Made by a program: the position numbers and the translations under genes
Part shown: positions 38,160 through 51,960 of the stretch, one piece after another
Layout of the letters: each line of letters begins with the position of its first letter
How positions within the stretch are numbered: the stretch's first letter is position 1
Assembly: GCA_026745465.1 (NCBI GenBank)
Contig: JACYXH010000429.1
Span: forward strand, 5,337,333 to 5,401,332
Reading direction: 5' to 3'
Length of the DNA: 64,000 bases
Origin: Lota lota
Lineage: Eukaryota; Chordata; Actinopteri; Gadiformes; Lotidae
The notes under the pieces: model-generated
The model's database searches: none
The model's input: the letters and a program-made list of their open reading frames with translations, nothing else
What the model was told of the DNA's origin: nothing

Positions 38160-41100
38160 GCTCATGTGACATCGACATGTTACTGCCGTTGAAGACAATA
38201 GAGCAAGCAGAACATAGAATATGTGTGCATACTTTAAGATATTTTGCAGTTATGGTAGCTTAGTATTATTACTTTTGAAATTACCCGATTAGACCTAATA
38301 CAATCGTGGAATAAATGTCACAAGAAATTGATGGATTTTTCTGGTGCTCATAAAATGCGACATTCTTTAGTCTTGAGTTATTGGTATTTTCATTGTAGAA
38401 CAGATTGTAAGTAGTCCACATATCAGTGTTATTTGTGTGCCAATTTTTTAATGGCTATATCTGACAAAAAACAACATGATTTTCAGTGCAGTAGGCCTAC
38501 AGTAGCCAGTTTAACAGTTAATTGTATATATTTTTACTCAACAAAAGCATATAGAATAAAGGGTTAGGCTAGCTGGAAACATGTTGTGTATCACTTGGTT
38601 GGATACCAACTCTGGTTGCACAGGATTAGCCAATTTCTGCTACTTCCTTTTTTTTTTTTTTTTTACATTTTTGTCTTCTTTCTCTAAAAACACAATTGAC
38701 TCAATTAGAGAACTCAGGGCCTACCAGGCATCCAGATCCTGGAATGAAACATGTGACATGCTACCTGATCAGTTGTACCACACATTACAAAACATTCTGT
38801 CTTCTTTAATTTGCACGCCCCCCTGATTCGCTATGGATGACTTAAGAGCAACAACAAAGCTGATACTACCTGACTGACTGAATTATTTTTTGGAGCACAT
38901 CACAGGGTGTGTTTATGATGTGAGGCAGAATCTTCCACTCCAATTAAGCATGCCAAAATGTGTTCCACAGCAGACCGCAGCAGAGTTATGGATGAGCAAT
39001 CACTCTCGCAATGCCTGACCCTGTGTGCTAATTAGTTATGGCATTAAAAATCAAGAGTTGGGCAGAAATGATATGCCTTTTGTCTAGGAATCCTCAGATT
39101 AACACCTTGGTAGCATGTAGTTGGCGCTCCTTCTTCTTATGATACCATGTTGCCAATTTTGTTGTTTAAACAATATTCAGACATACCTTATCGTGCTATT
39201 TGATTAACTGTTAGCTCAATATATTAAGCTGTTAAATCATTCCTCTTTCTTTTACGCAATCATTCAGACATAAAGACGCCTGGAAAGAGCTATTCTTGAA
39301 TGCACAGTAATTGAATGTAATTTATTATAAGTGGAAAAAACACAACTCGACTCTCTTCAAAAAGCAGCATTCAAAATCGTATTTTAATTTGTATATTTAC
39401 TCCATAAACATTATTACAAAACTCAGCAAGTTACCAATATTACATTATCACCATACAGGCTTGATCACAAATATTTAAAACCTTTGCAACAGTTACAACA
39501 AAAACAAACAAAACAAAAAACAAAATTATACTCAAATAATTTACATGAAAATCTATAAAACAGCAAATTCTTCACAAATGAGATTTTTTTGCAAGTAATT
39601 TTTTCTTTGCTTATTTGTGTTTTGCACAGTAACACAACACTCTCACAACAAGATCATGGTCTTATTACAAAACTTCCAACAAAATGTAAATATTTCTAGT
39701 TTTCTGTCAATACTTTCATATTTTGGTTTTTAAAACCAGAAACTTGTCATTGTATATCCTTTCCACTGCCTGTAGAGGCGCATAAAAGGTTACTCACACA
39801 CACAAATACTTCACAGCACTTTCTAAGAAAAATATACACTTACAAAATATGTTACAAATTGGCACACAAAAAATATACAAGATTTTGTAGTGTCAAGAGT
39901 TCATTAAGATCCTTTCTGGTGACTCTAGACAGTATATATAAAGCTCGGTATTCTTTTAATGAAAAGACCAAAGTAATTTCAAATAATTTCATTGAATCAT
40001 GGTGTGAACACATCAAACATAAAATAACAATATAATATACATTCATAAAGAGGGTTAGGTACCTAATGTATTTTGCATTTCTTTTTTGTTATCTCTGGGA
40101 AAATGAAATAAAACAAAACAAAACGAATTGTCAACTTTCTTAGCACCATTAACATGAGGCAGCTCAACAGTGGCACATAAAAGAAAATAAAGAAAAAAAG
40201 AAAACGACAATTATGAACACAGAAAAGTACATTCAATTTTGACAATAGGCAGAAATGAGTGAAGGCAGACTAAGTGTGGCGCTTTCCTTCAGCAGCTTGT
40301 CTTGGACCTAACCCTGATACACTAGTGACAAAGGAACAACCAAAGTAGTATGGCACAGAGAGAAAAACAAAACATGGACAGAACAGTTTGATTATGATTC
40401 TTGCCTTTATGCAAAATCCTCCGTCCTCCTGTGCTTCAGAATTACCATAGCCAAAGTGACAAGGCTTTTTTCATAAATCAAGTGTCGATATGTTGGCACA
40501 TCTTCATGCAGTTGTAGTTAATTAGTGCTCGGTTTAAACAGATATTGGAGAAGGAAATTAAAGGCATACAGTCGAGGAAGATTGAAAGGAGATTTGTAGT
40601 TAAAATATTCAGCAAAAAGTGATTGTATTGGCTCTTTATTTCTATTCTCAATAAATGTATATTGGTAGTATGGATGCATATAGTATTAAATGAATCTAGA
40701 AAACATATTGTATGGTACTTCTACCATACAGTGTATCTGAATTACAATATCCATTTAATGTAGTATGTCTTAACAGTATTTCTTTATTTTTTTATTTTGA
40801 AAAATGTACATAATCGCATACGCTTGTTGCAATAGGGTGACATTAAAATTGCCTTTTGTTGCAAACATTATGACAGTCTTGTTTTCCATCAATTTACAAC
40901 TGATTATATGGATCCACAACCCATTTTACTATGGATGTTCTGATGTGATGTTCACTTCAATGCAATGAGGCAGCAAATATGACCAGACTGTAATTTATAT
41001 GACTGATTTGGGGACATTTTGCTTCTATTGACATTATATGATTAATACATGAAAGAAATAGAGACCAAATTAACTTGTTATATAACGACTACTATATTCA

Positions 41101-42480
41101 TTAAACAAAGTTCTATCCAAAAAAACAAATCAGGCAATAAAATAACAGAAATTCTCATGCGGAGTAAAAATGTAAAGACACTTCCTTTCATTAATATTAC
41201 TGATTCCATTCTCACCTTTTATGCATTCACATGAAATCTGACTGTGGAGAACATTATGTCATGATTGCATTTACTGTTAATGCCTGCATTGACAAATAAG
41301 TTAATAAGTCGCCTTTCATTTCAAGTGCCCCACCCTGGACAAACTGCGCTGCACTCCTGTCGGTCCAGCCCCATTTCCTTTTTCCTCTTCCATCACCGTA
41401 GCCTTAATAATAATAATAATCTTTCATTAACCCTTTTTAAGCTACTCAGAGCCAGGCAGATGTCAAGGTAAACTGAATTTGGCAAACAACGAGTGGGAAA
41501 GAAGGATTCAGAGTCTTTCTGTTTTGGTTTAGTGAGTGGCTTTTTACCACTGACAGCTTGGTTGTTGCCTTTCATCAGAGGTGAGAAAAGTCCAAAATGA
41601 AGGAGCGGCAAGTCACTATCAGGATATTCTAACCCGAGCAGCCAATATTCAAATGGATAAAAAAGAGGAATAGCCAATATTCACACATATATAAGAGGTC
41701 ATTTACACAGCATTGTTACTTTTGGCACATTGATTTTAAGATAATAATTATTTTTTTCTTCTTTTTTTGTTGCAAATATTGCATGTCCCTGTACAACAAC
41801 ATTGACAAAAATACTCTTTTGTAGGAGCTTTTGTGAATTTGCAAACATTAACCTGTAAATTTAGATCAACAGTTGGTCTTTAAACTCCAGAAAAAAAAAT
41901 GCTTGATAAAAAACAAAACAAAATGGGGAGTCATTGCAACATTGAGAGAAGAAAAAAGGCTCAAGACAATGTTTGATATGTAATCGATTACAAAATGGTC
42001 CCATCCTGTGGAAAATATGTCTTGGGCTTAAACAAGGCTCATTACTTGTCGTTTTCCCTCTTGAAATAAGCCAGGCAGTGTATGAAGGACAGCAACAACA
42101 GGACATCCATTTTCTGCATACAAAAACAGATGAGGAGGAGGGGTGCGTAGATGTCACTCAATGCATTTGTTTTAAATAGCTACATCTTTAGGGGAAAATG
42201 GGGGAATAAATACATAATTCAGGGCAGCTAATTATGCTGAGAAATACAAAAACAAAAGTTATTCAAAAAGGCGACATAACAGTTTTTTCAAGGCTCATTA
42301 TCTTTTTTTTCAGACAAAAAATAAAACTGAAACAACTATAGGAACAACCAAAGCAGAAACAACAAAAGCAAGAAAAATGCAGCCATGGTCATTTCAAATC
42401 TCAATCAAGCTTGACACAATCACTCAATAGGTAGTTTGCAAAGTACAAGAAGTTTTTCTCATGCAGATAATAATTTCCTC
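38160..42480. other. AT-rich DNA, including the probable long nexmif 3' UTR
   Basis: No coding exon was recognised. The part next to nexmif (about 39320-42700) is T-rich and A-rich with many TTTATT (AATAAA on the minus strand), including near 39321 and 40633. It would fit a 3 kb 3' UTR, which is usual for this gene. The portion 38160-39300 is featureless apart from a T-run near 38650. Confidence 0.45.
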
Positions 42481-42606
42481 TTCAGGGGTTAAAAGGTAGT
42501 GGGGGGTAATCAGGGGGAACGTAGAAGTCATGCAGCTCTGGCATAGCATCAGTGTAGGTATGCTTGGGGAGGGGAGGCTGAGCAGGTAGTGGGGGTAGGT
42601 GAGAAG

Positions 42607-42681
42607 TGGGGGTGGGGTGGGGGGTGGGGGGTGGGGGGTGGGGGTGGGGTGGGAGGGGGTGTTGGGTGTTGGGTGTTGGGT
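42607..42681 (+). repeat. G-rich tract with G-quadruplex potential just downstream of nexmif
   Basis: At least eight runs of four or more G separated by single T, then a GGGTGTT triplet. On the nexmif sense strand it is C-rich, about 25 bases past the stop codon. Confidence 0.85.
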
Positions 42682-42705
42682 GCAACAGCAGTCAATAACA
42701 AAATA

Positions 42706-45700
42706 TTACCTCAGTGTCTCAAAAGAGGCCATCAGAGCTATGTCCTTATTTGGGTCTCTCTCAGCTCGCTTCCCCTTCAGTGTCTCAATCCGAGGGAACT
42801 TTGCACTGGTCTTGTGGCGGTACAACTTTTTGTGTGCAGGCCCGGGGTTAATAAAGTTAGGCTTGTCAAACATATTACAGCCCAGAGCAAGTTGCGGGAA
42901 TAAGGGGTGGGACGGATTGAATTTGGCCTGGTTTTTGCCTCCCTTTCCCCCAGCCTTTCTCCCTCTCCCAGCCCCTGTTAGCAGGGCTCCTTTTTTCTTC
43001 AGGTCAGCTTCTGTGCCTGCCAAGATTTTGAGGGTCTTAAGGTTGAGGCTATTAGCCTCAGGGGTTATACAGGCCTCAGCCATTGGGTCCCATAATGGCT
43101 CAATGGAGGCCATCATGAATCTCTGGACTTCGGCCATGCCAGAGACAATGTTGGACAGAATGTTGGAGGGTTCCTCGAATTCTCTCTGGTCATCTCCTAC
43201 CAGACTGTTGTTCTCTGACCATCCGGTGCCAGACCAGTCACCAGTGCTGCTACTGTCAGTTAGGCCTGTGCCACAACCGCCTGCCTGATTCTTTGCAGCC
43301 TTACCCTCTAACATGGCCTTGATCTTTTTGGTGGAGCGAGAGTTCTGTTTGGGAGCTTTGACCTTTTCTGTCTTGGTTGCTTTAGGAGCCCGGCTCTTCT
43401 TAGGGCCTTGACCTGCAGGGGTTTGTTTGTAACTGCCTTTTTTCTTTGTCTTTGTGCTTTTCATACCATTCATCTCAGTAGTGTGTTCATCAAAGTCAGT
43501 ACTAACCAACACCTTTTTATCTAAACCTCCCTCGCTGTTAAAGTGTTGCAGTGTGAACTGGCCATCTTCCGCTGTGTACGGACCGCTGTGCTCCTGCTGC
43601 TGAATAACATCACAGTTCCACTTCACCTCCCTACTGTTGTCCTGTGTTGAATCATTCCCCTCCTGATATTCCCCAGCTTTCCCCGCCATCTTTATCTCAC
43701 GCCACACCACCTGGGGGGACAGATTGGGGGTCTCGGGAGGGGAGAGCTCTGACAGTGACGAGTGCCTAAACTTGTCAGGGGTGAAGTTGGAGATATCTAG
43801 TAGGTCTGAAGACTCCCTGAGAGGAGTGAGGGCGTCCACACTCTGCTGAATCACCACTTTCGGACTGCAGTGAGCTAAGAAGTTGTCTCGGCCCTCTTCC
43901 TCACCCTCGCGCTCGCAAGACTTGAGGCTCAGAGAGCTGTAATTGCTGGAGGAGGCTGACAGAGAGCCCACTGAGTCATAGCTGATGAGCCTGCCATTGT
44001 CTGTGCACAGCGATCCTCTCTGGTATTGCACCTGGCCATCCAGAGCAGCAGACTGACACACTTGCATATCTGCCCCGGGCTGCAGTCCAGCCTCGGCTAG
44101 GTAGCTCTTTTCATAAAGCATCCTGTCAGCCTCAGAACTCAGTTGGTTATAGTTAGATACGGGCAAGCTGTCATTCAGGGGTAATGTAGCAGGGCAGTTG
44201 TTGGGTAAAATGGGAGTTTCATTGGTCTCAGGCCCAAAGCTCTGGCTGTGACTGGGGCAAAGCTGAGGATGCCACAGCTGGGAAAAGTTAGGGCAGTTCT
44301 GGGGTGACTGTTGGAGCTCAGACTCTGAGGGAGGAGAGAGGACGCAGCTCTGAGCGAGCTGCATTGAAGTAAACTGTTTCTCCTCTAGGGACGTACCCAG
44401 AGGATACTGCTGCCTCGAGGGTTGTTGGGGGAAATAAGAGATGGCTGCTCCACCAGAGGAGTCTGTGCCATCTAACAGGGTCTGCAGGTAGCCCCCGGGG
44501 ATAACAGATACCCCATCCTCCACCTCCTCTGATGATGTAGCTTTGTCAGGGGAGCAAGTTGAGGAAACAAAAGGAAATTTCTCATCAGGTGTGTTATTAG
44601 TGGCAGAGGTGTCAGAGAAATGGGTTGTGACTGTGTTTGAGCTTGCCTCTCCTAACCCTGCAGTAGGGCCCTCAATCTGTGCCACAGTGGCACATGCATC
44701 CATTACATTTGTCACACTCCTCCCCTCCTTTCCCTCAGCTCCTATCATTTTCATGCTCCTCAGTCGGGCTTCACTTTTGAATTTCCTTATCCTGCCTGTT
44801 GCATTTCCTCCCAGTCTTGCCTCCCTCTCTTCCCTCTCCTGGGAGCGACTCTTGGCTGTGACTGCCTGTGCAATGGCGTTAGAGTCTAATGTGAGTGGGC
44901 AGGTGGGGGCTTCAATTACTCCTGCTATGTCCATGGGGGTGGTCTCCTCTTTAGTGACACCTTGATCAGAGGGACAGGAGCCCGGTGTTGTTGCTGATTG
45001 CTCCACTGTGTGAATCCTCTGAACCTTAAGCCTATTTGCAATCTTATATTTCCTTTTGGGGTGACTGGAATTGAATGGGCGATGATGGCGTCCATTTAGA
45101 TGGAAACTGCGTTGCCGTTTATCTCTGGCAGCCAGCTTAAGCTGCTCCTCTCTTTCCCTTTGCCTCTCTTGCCAGAATTCTTTTAGAGGAGCCAATGTTT
45201 CATACTTGCTCACTGAGTCTGCGTTTAAGCTCACACTATCTTCCACAGGATCCATTCTTCCCAATTTCACTGACATGTGTTTTTCTCCTTTAAACCTGTT
45301 GATAATAATGTACTTGATGACCACGGGGGGCTCTTTACGGCAGGATTTCCGGCGTTTCTTCGGACACCAGTCTACGTCCTCCTCTTCCTTTTGACCCGAT
45401 GGTGCCTTTTCTTTCTTCTCTGTGTTTTTCTCACTCTCAATTGAATCAACATCATATAGGTAGTCATCGCTGTATCGGACCTTCCTCTTTGAGCGCAAGC
45501 CATAGTTGAGAGGATTTGAGGGGCTTAGAAACCTTCTGGAGTGGCCTTTCTTAATTTTGCCCTCCTGCAGAGTTTCTGAAGAAGAGCCGGTGCAGGAACT
45601 GTCGTCACTATACTCGCCTGACTCCTCGGTGGAGTTGAAGTCCAGTAGGTAATTTACTTTAGGGGTGGACATGGGTGAGCCTTGGGAGCCATCAAGGGGA

Positions 45701-48700
45701 CTTCCACTACTGCAGTCCCCAGTTTTCTCAACCTGCTCGGCCACTAGTATGAGGTCTTCAGATTTTGGTGGGTGTTTCTCTGCACCCCTTTTTGGCACCA
45801 CCACTCCCTCTTCCTTTTTGCCACAATTGGCCAGGACACTCGGGAAGAAATTGAACTGGGTCTCCTCCTGGAGAACATTTGTTTTCTCCCTCACGTTGTC
45901 CTGGAAAGACTCATAGCGAATCTTTAGGGAACAAACATCACTGCTTAAAGTGGAGTCATCATCTTCATCGTCAAATAGGTTATCGACATCCTCCTCAGAG
46001 AAGAGGTTCACTGACAGTTCATTCTTGGAGCACAGGTCCAGGAGCTCCATCTTGCTTTCACTGATGAAAGACTCAAAATAGCCCCAATCCTGACCAGCAT
46101 TAGCTAACAGAACCTCCTCTCCGTTCACCTTGTCCAGTAACAACCCCTCATATAGATTTTTTGTGGTTGCATCATCTTCTGGGTCATCACAGTCTGTTAT
46201 TTTGTCCCCATCCCCTCTCTTGCCCTCGCCAGGGGCTTTAGGTAGGGGGAAGTTGAGGAGCTGATCAGAAAGGAGCTGTTCTCCATAGTGGCTACCTGCT
46301 TCCCCAGCATGGCTCAGGCACTGGATGCTTATGTTGCTGATGTCAGAGAAGTCCTCTCGACCCACATCGCCTATCCTCACACTTAATCCAGGCTCTGGGT
46401 CAGGGTTGGTGGTAGGGTCGTGGGGGGTTTCGTGGATGGAGTTATGGTCTGTAGTCTCAATGAAACAGCCAAGGCAGGTTCGGCTGGGCTGTAGAAGACA
46501 CTCGTCTGTCAGGACAGAAACAGTGCCAGGCTCCATCATTGTGGATGACAGGGGCAGGGAAACAGGCAGTGGTAGGGTTGACTTGTGAGGATCATCCGTT
46601 GGGACCCAGGAACTTATGGCCAGGCTAGGAAGCGAGGTGGGAAGCGGAGTGCAGTGCACGTGATGGGCTATAGGTTGAGCCTCATGGGCTAGAGGGCAGG
46701 GGACCAAAGTCAGGCTCAGAGAAGATTCAGTGTCAAGGGGTAGGGGAAGGATGGGAGATGCAGGTGTGGACCTCTGGTGGGTGGGGTAGACCCTCTGTGA
46801 TGTCCCTGCGGCGAGGGGTGGAGAGGATGGGGGATGAGCAGCATCAACTAGTCCACCGAGCCTCAGTTCTCCACTCTGATCACATAGTCCTACAGGATAA
46901 ACAAGAACAGGGTTCAGTTTGTATGTTCTCAATAAACATTGAGAGTGGATAACAAGAGTTGTTCACTTCATGCCTTAAACTATGAAAGTGCATGGGTCAT
47001 TATGTTAATGTTTTTTGACATGTTTTTTTCTCATGATGAGAAAAACATTGTAGTAACGTGTAGAGAACGATATTATTTAATTAAGTTCTGATTCATCCTC
47101 AATATTCAGACTTAAAATGTCTTCAGATTCACAAATGAACATATATTTCAAATTAATAAAACAAATTGGGTGTAATGCACAAAGGATCACATAACATATG
47201 GCTATAATGAATGGTAACATAATGTTTATTAAAGGAGACCCTGAACACGTAGACAAAACTGTGTTACACTCTTTAAAGCAAGTCATTTTAATTAATTAGA
47301 CAACACACCTTTATTCAAATATGATTTGAGTACCTTGTTGTTGTTGTTTTTTCAGAAACAGGATGGATAAACTGTAAATCTAAATACAAAGTGCCTTCTG
47401 GCACAACAACATGCGATACGATTAATTGCTGTCATCCTGCTGAACTCCTTCTCAGCATGTTATCCTCAGCATATTATCTATGTGCTAGCAAACCTGGCTT
47501 TACAAAATAACATATATTTACCAAGATTGTCTACAACAATTGCTTAGTAATGACTCAATTGAGTGTCAGGTTAATGTCCTAAAGGTTTGGCTTGGTACAA
47601 TGTTTTAATCAGCTAAAGAGATCCATTAGATGAGTAACTATCACAATCCACAGAAGCTTGCTTGCAGCAGCAGCAGCAACAGAAGCAGCCGGCAAATTGC
47701 TTTGTTTGCTCTGCATAATTAGATGACAGCAGCGGAGGCAGGTACGTACACATGGGACACGACAGGCCTATATGTTGGAGACTGTATAACCCATATAATC
47801 TACACCTGCCTCTCCTAACACTCTCAGGCACACGGCTCATGCATTTGTCTTACAGGCCGGTAAGTGCGAAAACAATTCAATAAAATGGGTTATTCGTCAC
47901 CACAATTAATGCATTATCATAGGTTAACAACAACCACGTTCACCCATTTTAGAGTGGATGTGATCACTCACTGGAGTGCTTTAGGGGGTTAACTGCTTTG
48001 ACATACACTACATTCAACATAGCCGCATCACTAAAGTAAGCAAAGCTTGGAACAATTGGCTACAATTTGAGTGATTTAACAAGGTAATGACATTTCTGAG
48101 AGGAGGTCCCAGTAGGTCTGAAGCCTGCAGACACACATTGGAGCGAAACTGTATGCCTACTAAGATCTTACAATAGCACTTCTATCATACTTAATGAAGG
48201 AAACCTCTGGAGAAATAAGCATCTCCTTCTTTTTTTTCGCCGGCAACAACACAGAGAACTGTTATGGCAGCAAATTCTGAGAGGCTGCAGGAGAATAACA
48301 GGGAGGGCTTTGTGACTGGTTACCTTTGAGTCATTCCGCCACTAGGATCACACAGCCAAACGCCACAGTATTGACACATGTTCTCTCAGGCGAGATTCGG
48401 GAAGGACATCTTTTCTCTTTGCTCTATTCAACAAACATGGTTTCATTCCGCATAACTTTAACAACATAAGCAGAACATGGAACTATGGGAAAAGGTTGCT
48501 AACCCTAATACAACAATTTACAATTAAGATGCATTTCCCCTTGTGTGATTGAAGATAAACTTATTTGAAGTAAAAATAATCGTGGTATTGGTTTTCGTTG
48601 TGCAAGTATATTGTGTAAGACTCTAATCTAATATTCATCTCCTTTGCCGCATCAGCATTTGTTCCAGACAGCAGTTAGGCTACAGCTACAGTAAAAACGA

Positions 48701-48944
48701 AAAAGAAAAAAGAAAGCAATGATCTTTCTATTTTTTTCTCTGGTGTTTGTATAAAAGCCAAGTTGTCACCAAGGTTTGCCCAAAGATTGTTCAGAACCAC
48801 CTTGAAAATTTACACTCAAATTGAACAATGTGTTACCATAGGGTTTTTAATGGCTGAACAATCTACCCTATCCAGTTGGTGTGTGTACTGTATGTGTCCT
48901 CACATTGGCTGTTTTTGTATCTGGTGTCTCCGTAAACAGTATAT

Positions 48945-48982
<38 letters not shown>

Positions 48983-49320
48983 AGAGCGCATACACGTGCG
49001 TGTGTGTTTGTGTGTGCATGTGTATGTGCGTATGTGTGTTCACATGTATGTGTGTGTCTGTGTGCATGTGTGTGTGTGTATGTGTGCATGGGTGCACGTG
49101 CCTGTGTGTGTGTGTGCGTGTGTTTGTGTTAGTGTGTGTGTGTTTGTGTGTTAGTGTGTTAGTGTGCGTGTGTGTGTTTGAGTGAGAGAATGATAGAGTG
49201 TGAGTATGTTTGGGGGGTATAGTGTTATCGAGAGGCCATCTGTCACCAGCTGGACCATTAGCTCTTCAGCTGTTCTCTATGTGCCTCAGATCCGTCAGTC
49301 AGACAGGTACACACACACAC

Positions 49321-49361
<41 letters not shown>

Positions 49362-49932
49362 ATCTCACAGCAATGGCCGATACAACAAATTGGCATAACG
49401 GGTCAAAAGGGGATAAGAGGAACCAACATTTATAGATAAGCCTCAGCAAGATACATTTAACCTGGCAGAAACACTGCCGTATGTTTACCATGTACTGCTT
49501 CCTGCACTACCGACCCATGTCTCCCATGAAACTATACGCTACACACGGTTTGAGGACAATCTCATTTCTAGACACACCTCTAATTTTGCAATTGCATCCA
49601 TAAGGAGAGAGAGAGATGCTGTGGAAACATGGGTTGGATCCGACACATCCGAGCCACACTGGCACAGACCTCCAGCGCTGAGCATATGGTAGGACTCTGG
49701 CTGCTGGCAGGTGGTGGTGATCACCCATAACCCCAGGCCTGCCTAGCCCAGCCATGCTAGACACAGTCTGACCAATGTCAAACTAGACCCTACTGAACCA
49801 GGTCCAGCTCAGTCCAGCCCACACCAGTTAAGACGCTGAGGTTTGCTGCGGCTCTGTGTGGTGCGACGAGAACTCTCTCCCACCTGAGGTAAAGGCATGA
49901 GTATTCTCAGCAAGCCCACGCCCAGGGACATG

Positions 49933-49978
<46 letters not shown>

Positions 49979-51911
49979 CCTACACACACACATATGGAGA
50001 GAGGCAAGCTGGCAACTGTAGCCCATCTAATGGTTTGTCAGATCCCCCCTCCCCACACACACACACATGCATGCATACTCAGATAATCACACAAATGTGT
50101 GTGCGTGCACACTCACACACACACACACACACACACAGAAACACCCGCTCTCCCGCATGCATACTCACACACACACACACACACACAGACAGTCATGCCC
50201 AAGCTCAAACTTTTTCATGATTATTTGCACTTGACCACAATAATGGAATAATATATTTGAAATTGATCATTAGGGGTTTTATGTGAATTGAGGATTATGT
50301 ATAACCTGCCATTGATACTAATTTAATTCAACATATTGTTTATGTCATTCCCTATTTACAAAAAGCTCAAACATATCAAATGATGTAATGAATCTGATTC
50401 ATTATTTTGGACATCCCATATATTTCTTCTCACTCCATGCTTGCCAATTTTCTCTTGTTCCATCTGCTTGACTTCTGAGAAGCCTGCTCCTTAGCCATGC
50501 TACATGTCTAAATTACCCAGGCTGCCGTTAGGCTAGCTTCATGCTGCCTACTCCTCTACCTTTCCTCTCTGACAATGGATGAATGGAGCGTGAGGAGGAT
50601 GAGAGTGGGGGGTAGAGGTTAAGACTGTACTGCTGGTTCACATTAAGTGGTGAGTAACTGTGTTATGATTCATAACCGTCTGCCACAGAGAAGTGGCCTA
50701 TTGCTGTTCAACCAAACCCATTTCAACCTTTATTCTCATTTGTTTTTAATCCCCCTGTTCTTTGTAACTCAACCCGTTCCTCCCTCTTTTTTCCTCCCAT
50801 CTTTTTCTGTGTTAATCTCTGTCTCCACCTTCCCCTGGACTCCTCCCTCCTTCACGCTCGTCAAGGCACAGATAATCTGTGTGATTCTACCAGCAAGAAG
50901 GGGCGTGGAAGTGGATGGTGGTGGGGGGGAGGTGTCTGCGAGGACCCCCCCCCCCCCTCCCCCCCGACCCCCCCGACCCCCATGAGTGGAGCAAGGCTGG
51001 ACTAGGGAGTTAAACCCAAGCTAAGGAACAACTGGCCCTGGGCAGAGATGGAGCTTTGGGACCTGGGAAGGAAGGTAAAGACAACAGGGGGCGCTAGGGA
51101 GTGGCTGATTTGAGGCTTAGCAAATAGGCATCACAGGGATTTTCAGCCAGTGATGGTCGAGAGTCTATAACCGGATCGGCTGCCATGGCTTCTAATCCAC
51201 TGATACACACTGCACCGAAGCCGTACCCGGTTTCCCATCGATGCTGATCCACACTGACAGTGTATCAGCGAGTGGTGTCCTATCAATCTGTACTCTGGTC
51301 ATGTGTGGAATAATTTTTGTTGTGCTTCATTTCCTTAAAAATAAAGTGTTTTGGCGTGGTTGAGAGAGAAACCGGTCACACTTTCTTTTATGAAAAATCT
51401 TCATTCGACGAAACAGACGTCAAACGTTACACGACAATAGAGAGGATTTGCATTTGTTAAAGAATACCTTTTCTTTTTTAAACACTTTTAACACAAAAAA
51501 GACACCCTCACCCCTATCTTCGAAAAAGAGCTTAAGACAAATATGCCCAGAAATCAAATTCCACGGTACTTAGCATTAATGATTGTCTTTTCAAATGTCA
51601 GTGTGCTTTGTCAATTCAGTTTTATTAGGCTTTCATTTATTCGGATTAGAGTATTAATAATTCTGTAAATTGAGTTTTCTTTGCCTATTCCAACAAAGAA
51701 GCTGAATGGATTATTTTTCTATAAGATTAAAGAAAATTATTTCTGAGCAAAGAAGGAAGGCTTCATTGCCGATCTAATGTAAAAGTAACAACACAAAAAG
51801 CAGAGAATGTGAGGATAAATTCTTCTCACCTGTGTTCTCCACTAGATCGACATCCTCTGGTTGTGTTGTCTTCACGTTAAATGTGAGACCGCTGACTGTT
51901 AGTACATCCAT
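42706..51911 (-). CDS. nexmif: Neurite extension and migration factor (KIAA2022/NEXMIF)
   Basis: NEXMIF is a nuclear neuronal protein needed for neurite outgrowth; human loss causes X-linked intellectual disability and epilepsy. The main exon is 46889-42706. Recognised conserved blocks include QPSRTCLGCFIE, GEQLLSDQLLNFPL, QDWGYFESFISESK, ELLDLCSKNELSVNLFSEED, VCSLKIRYESFQDNVR, DWCPKKRRKSCRKEPP and VIKYIIINRFKGEKHM, ending NKDIALMASFETLR. A first coding exon is proposed at 51911-51830: MDVLTVSGLTFNVK then TTQPEDVDLVENT. Its donor (ACAG then GTGAGA) is phase 1, matching the acceptor TTATCCTGTAG before 46889, and an in-frame TAA lies 12 bases before the ATG. Total 1421 residues (human 1516). 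The stop TAA overlaps a donor-like AG/GTAATA, so an extra 3' exon cannot be excluded. The main exon is certain, the first exon likely. Confidence 0.93.
48950..49185. repeat. Imperfect (TG)n minisatellite-like tract
   Basis: TG units with frequent TGTGCATG, TGTGTTTG and TGCG interruptions. The Cys/Val and His/Thr open frames across it are artefacts. Confidence 0.9.
49311..49359. repeat. (CA)n microsatellite
   Basis: About 24 CA units with one interruption. Confidence 0.93.
49929..50195. repeat. Cluster of (CA)n tracts
   Basis: Several CA runs separated by unique sequence. Confidence 0.88.
50946..50982. repeat. C-rich tract
   Basis: Runs of 4-12 C broken by T or GA; G-rich on the nexmif sense strand. 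Confidence 0.85.
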
Positions 51912-51960
51912 CAAAACGGCTTAACATTCTACCGCCTATGCAGCATTTCGGCAGACCCAC
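51912..51960 (-). promoter_or_regulatory. nexmif 5' UTR segment with an overlapping upstream ORF
   Basis: A strong acceptor (CTTTCTTTCCCTGCC then ACTTTCAACAG) precedes 51960. Between it and the proposed start codon an upstream ATG (minus, 51926-51924) opens a 16-codon frame that runs past the main ATG in another frame. That would reduce initiation at the main ATG if this exon is used. Confidence 0.5.

Larger units (their letters stand above)
46890..51829 (-). other. nexmif intron between the proposed first coding exon and the main exon
   Basis: Almost 5 kb without recognisable coding sequence. It holds TG/CA microsatellites (about 48950-49180, 49311-49359, 49929-50200) and a C-rich stretch (50946-50982). 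Confidence 0.55.

Noticed and set aside
42599-46588. Plus-strand open frames of up to 229 codons across nexmif
   Set aside because: Antisense shadows of the nexmif main exon; no homology.
46890-46932. ATG at 46932 as the nexmif start codon
   Set aside because: It lies upstream of a good splice acceptor (TTATCCTGTAG), in intron sequence; the proposed first exon at 51911-51830 matches the phase.
48763-50220. Cys/Val- and His/Thr-rich open frames
   Set aside because: Read-through of imperfect TG/CA repeats in both directions.
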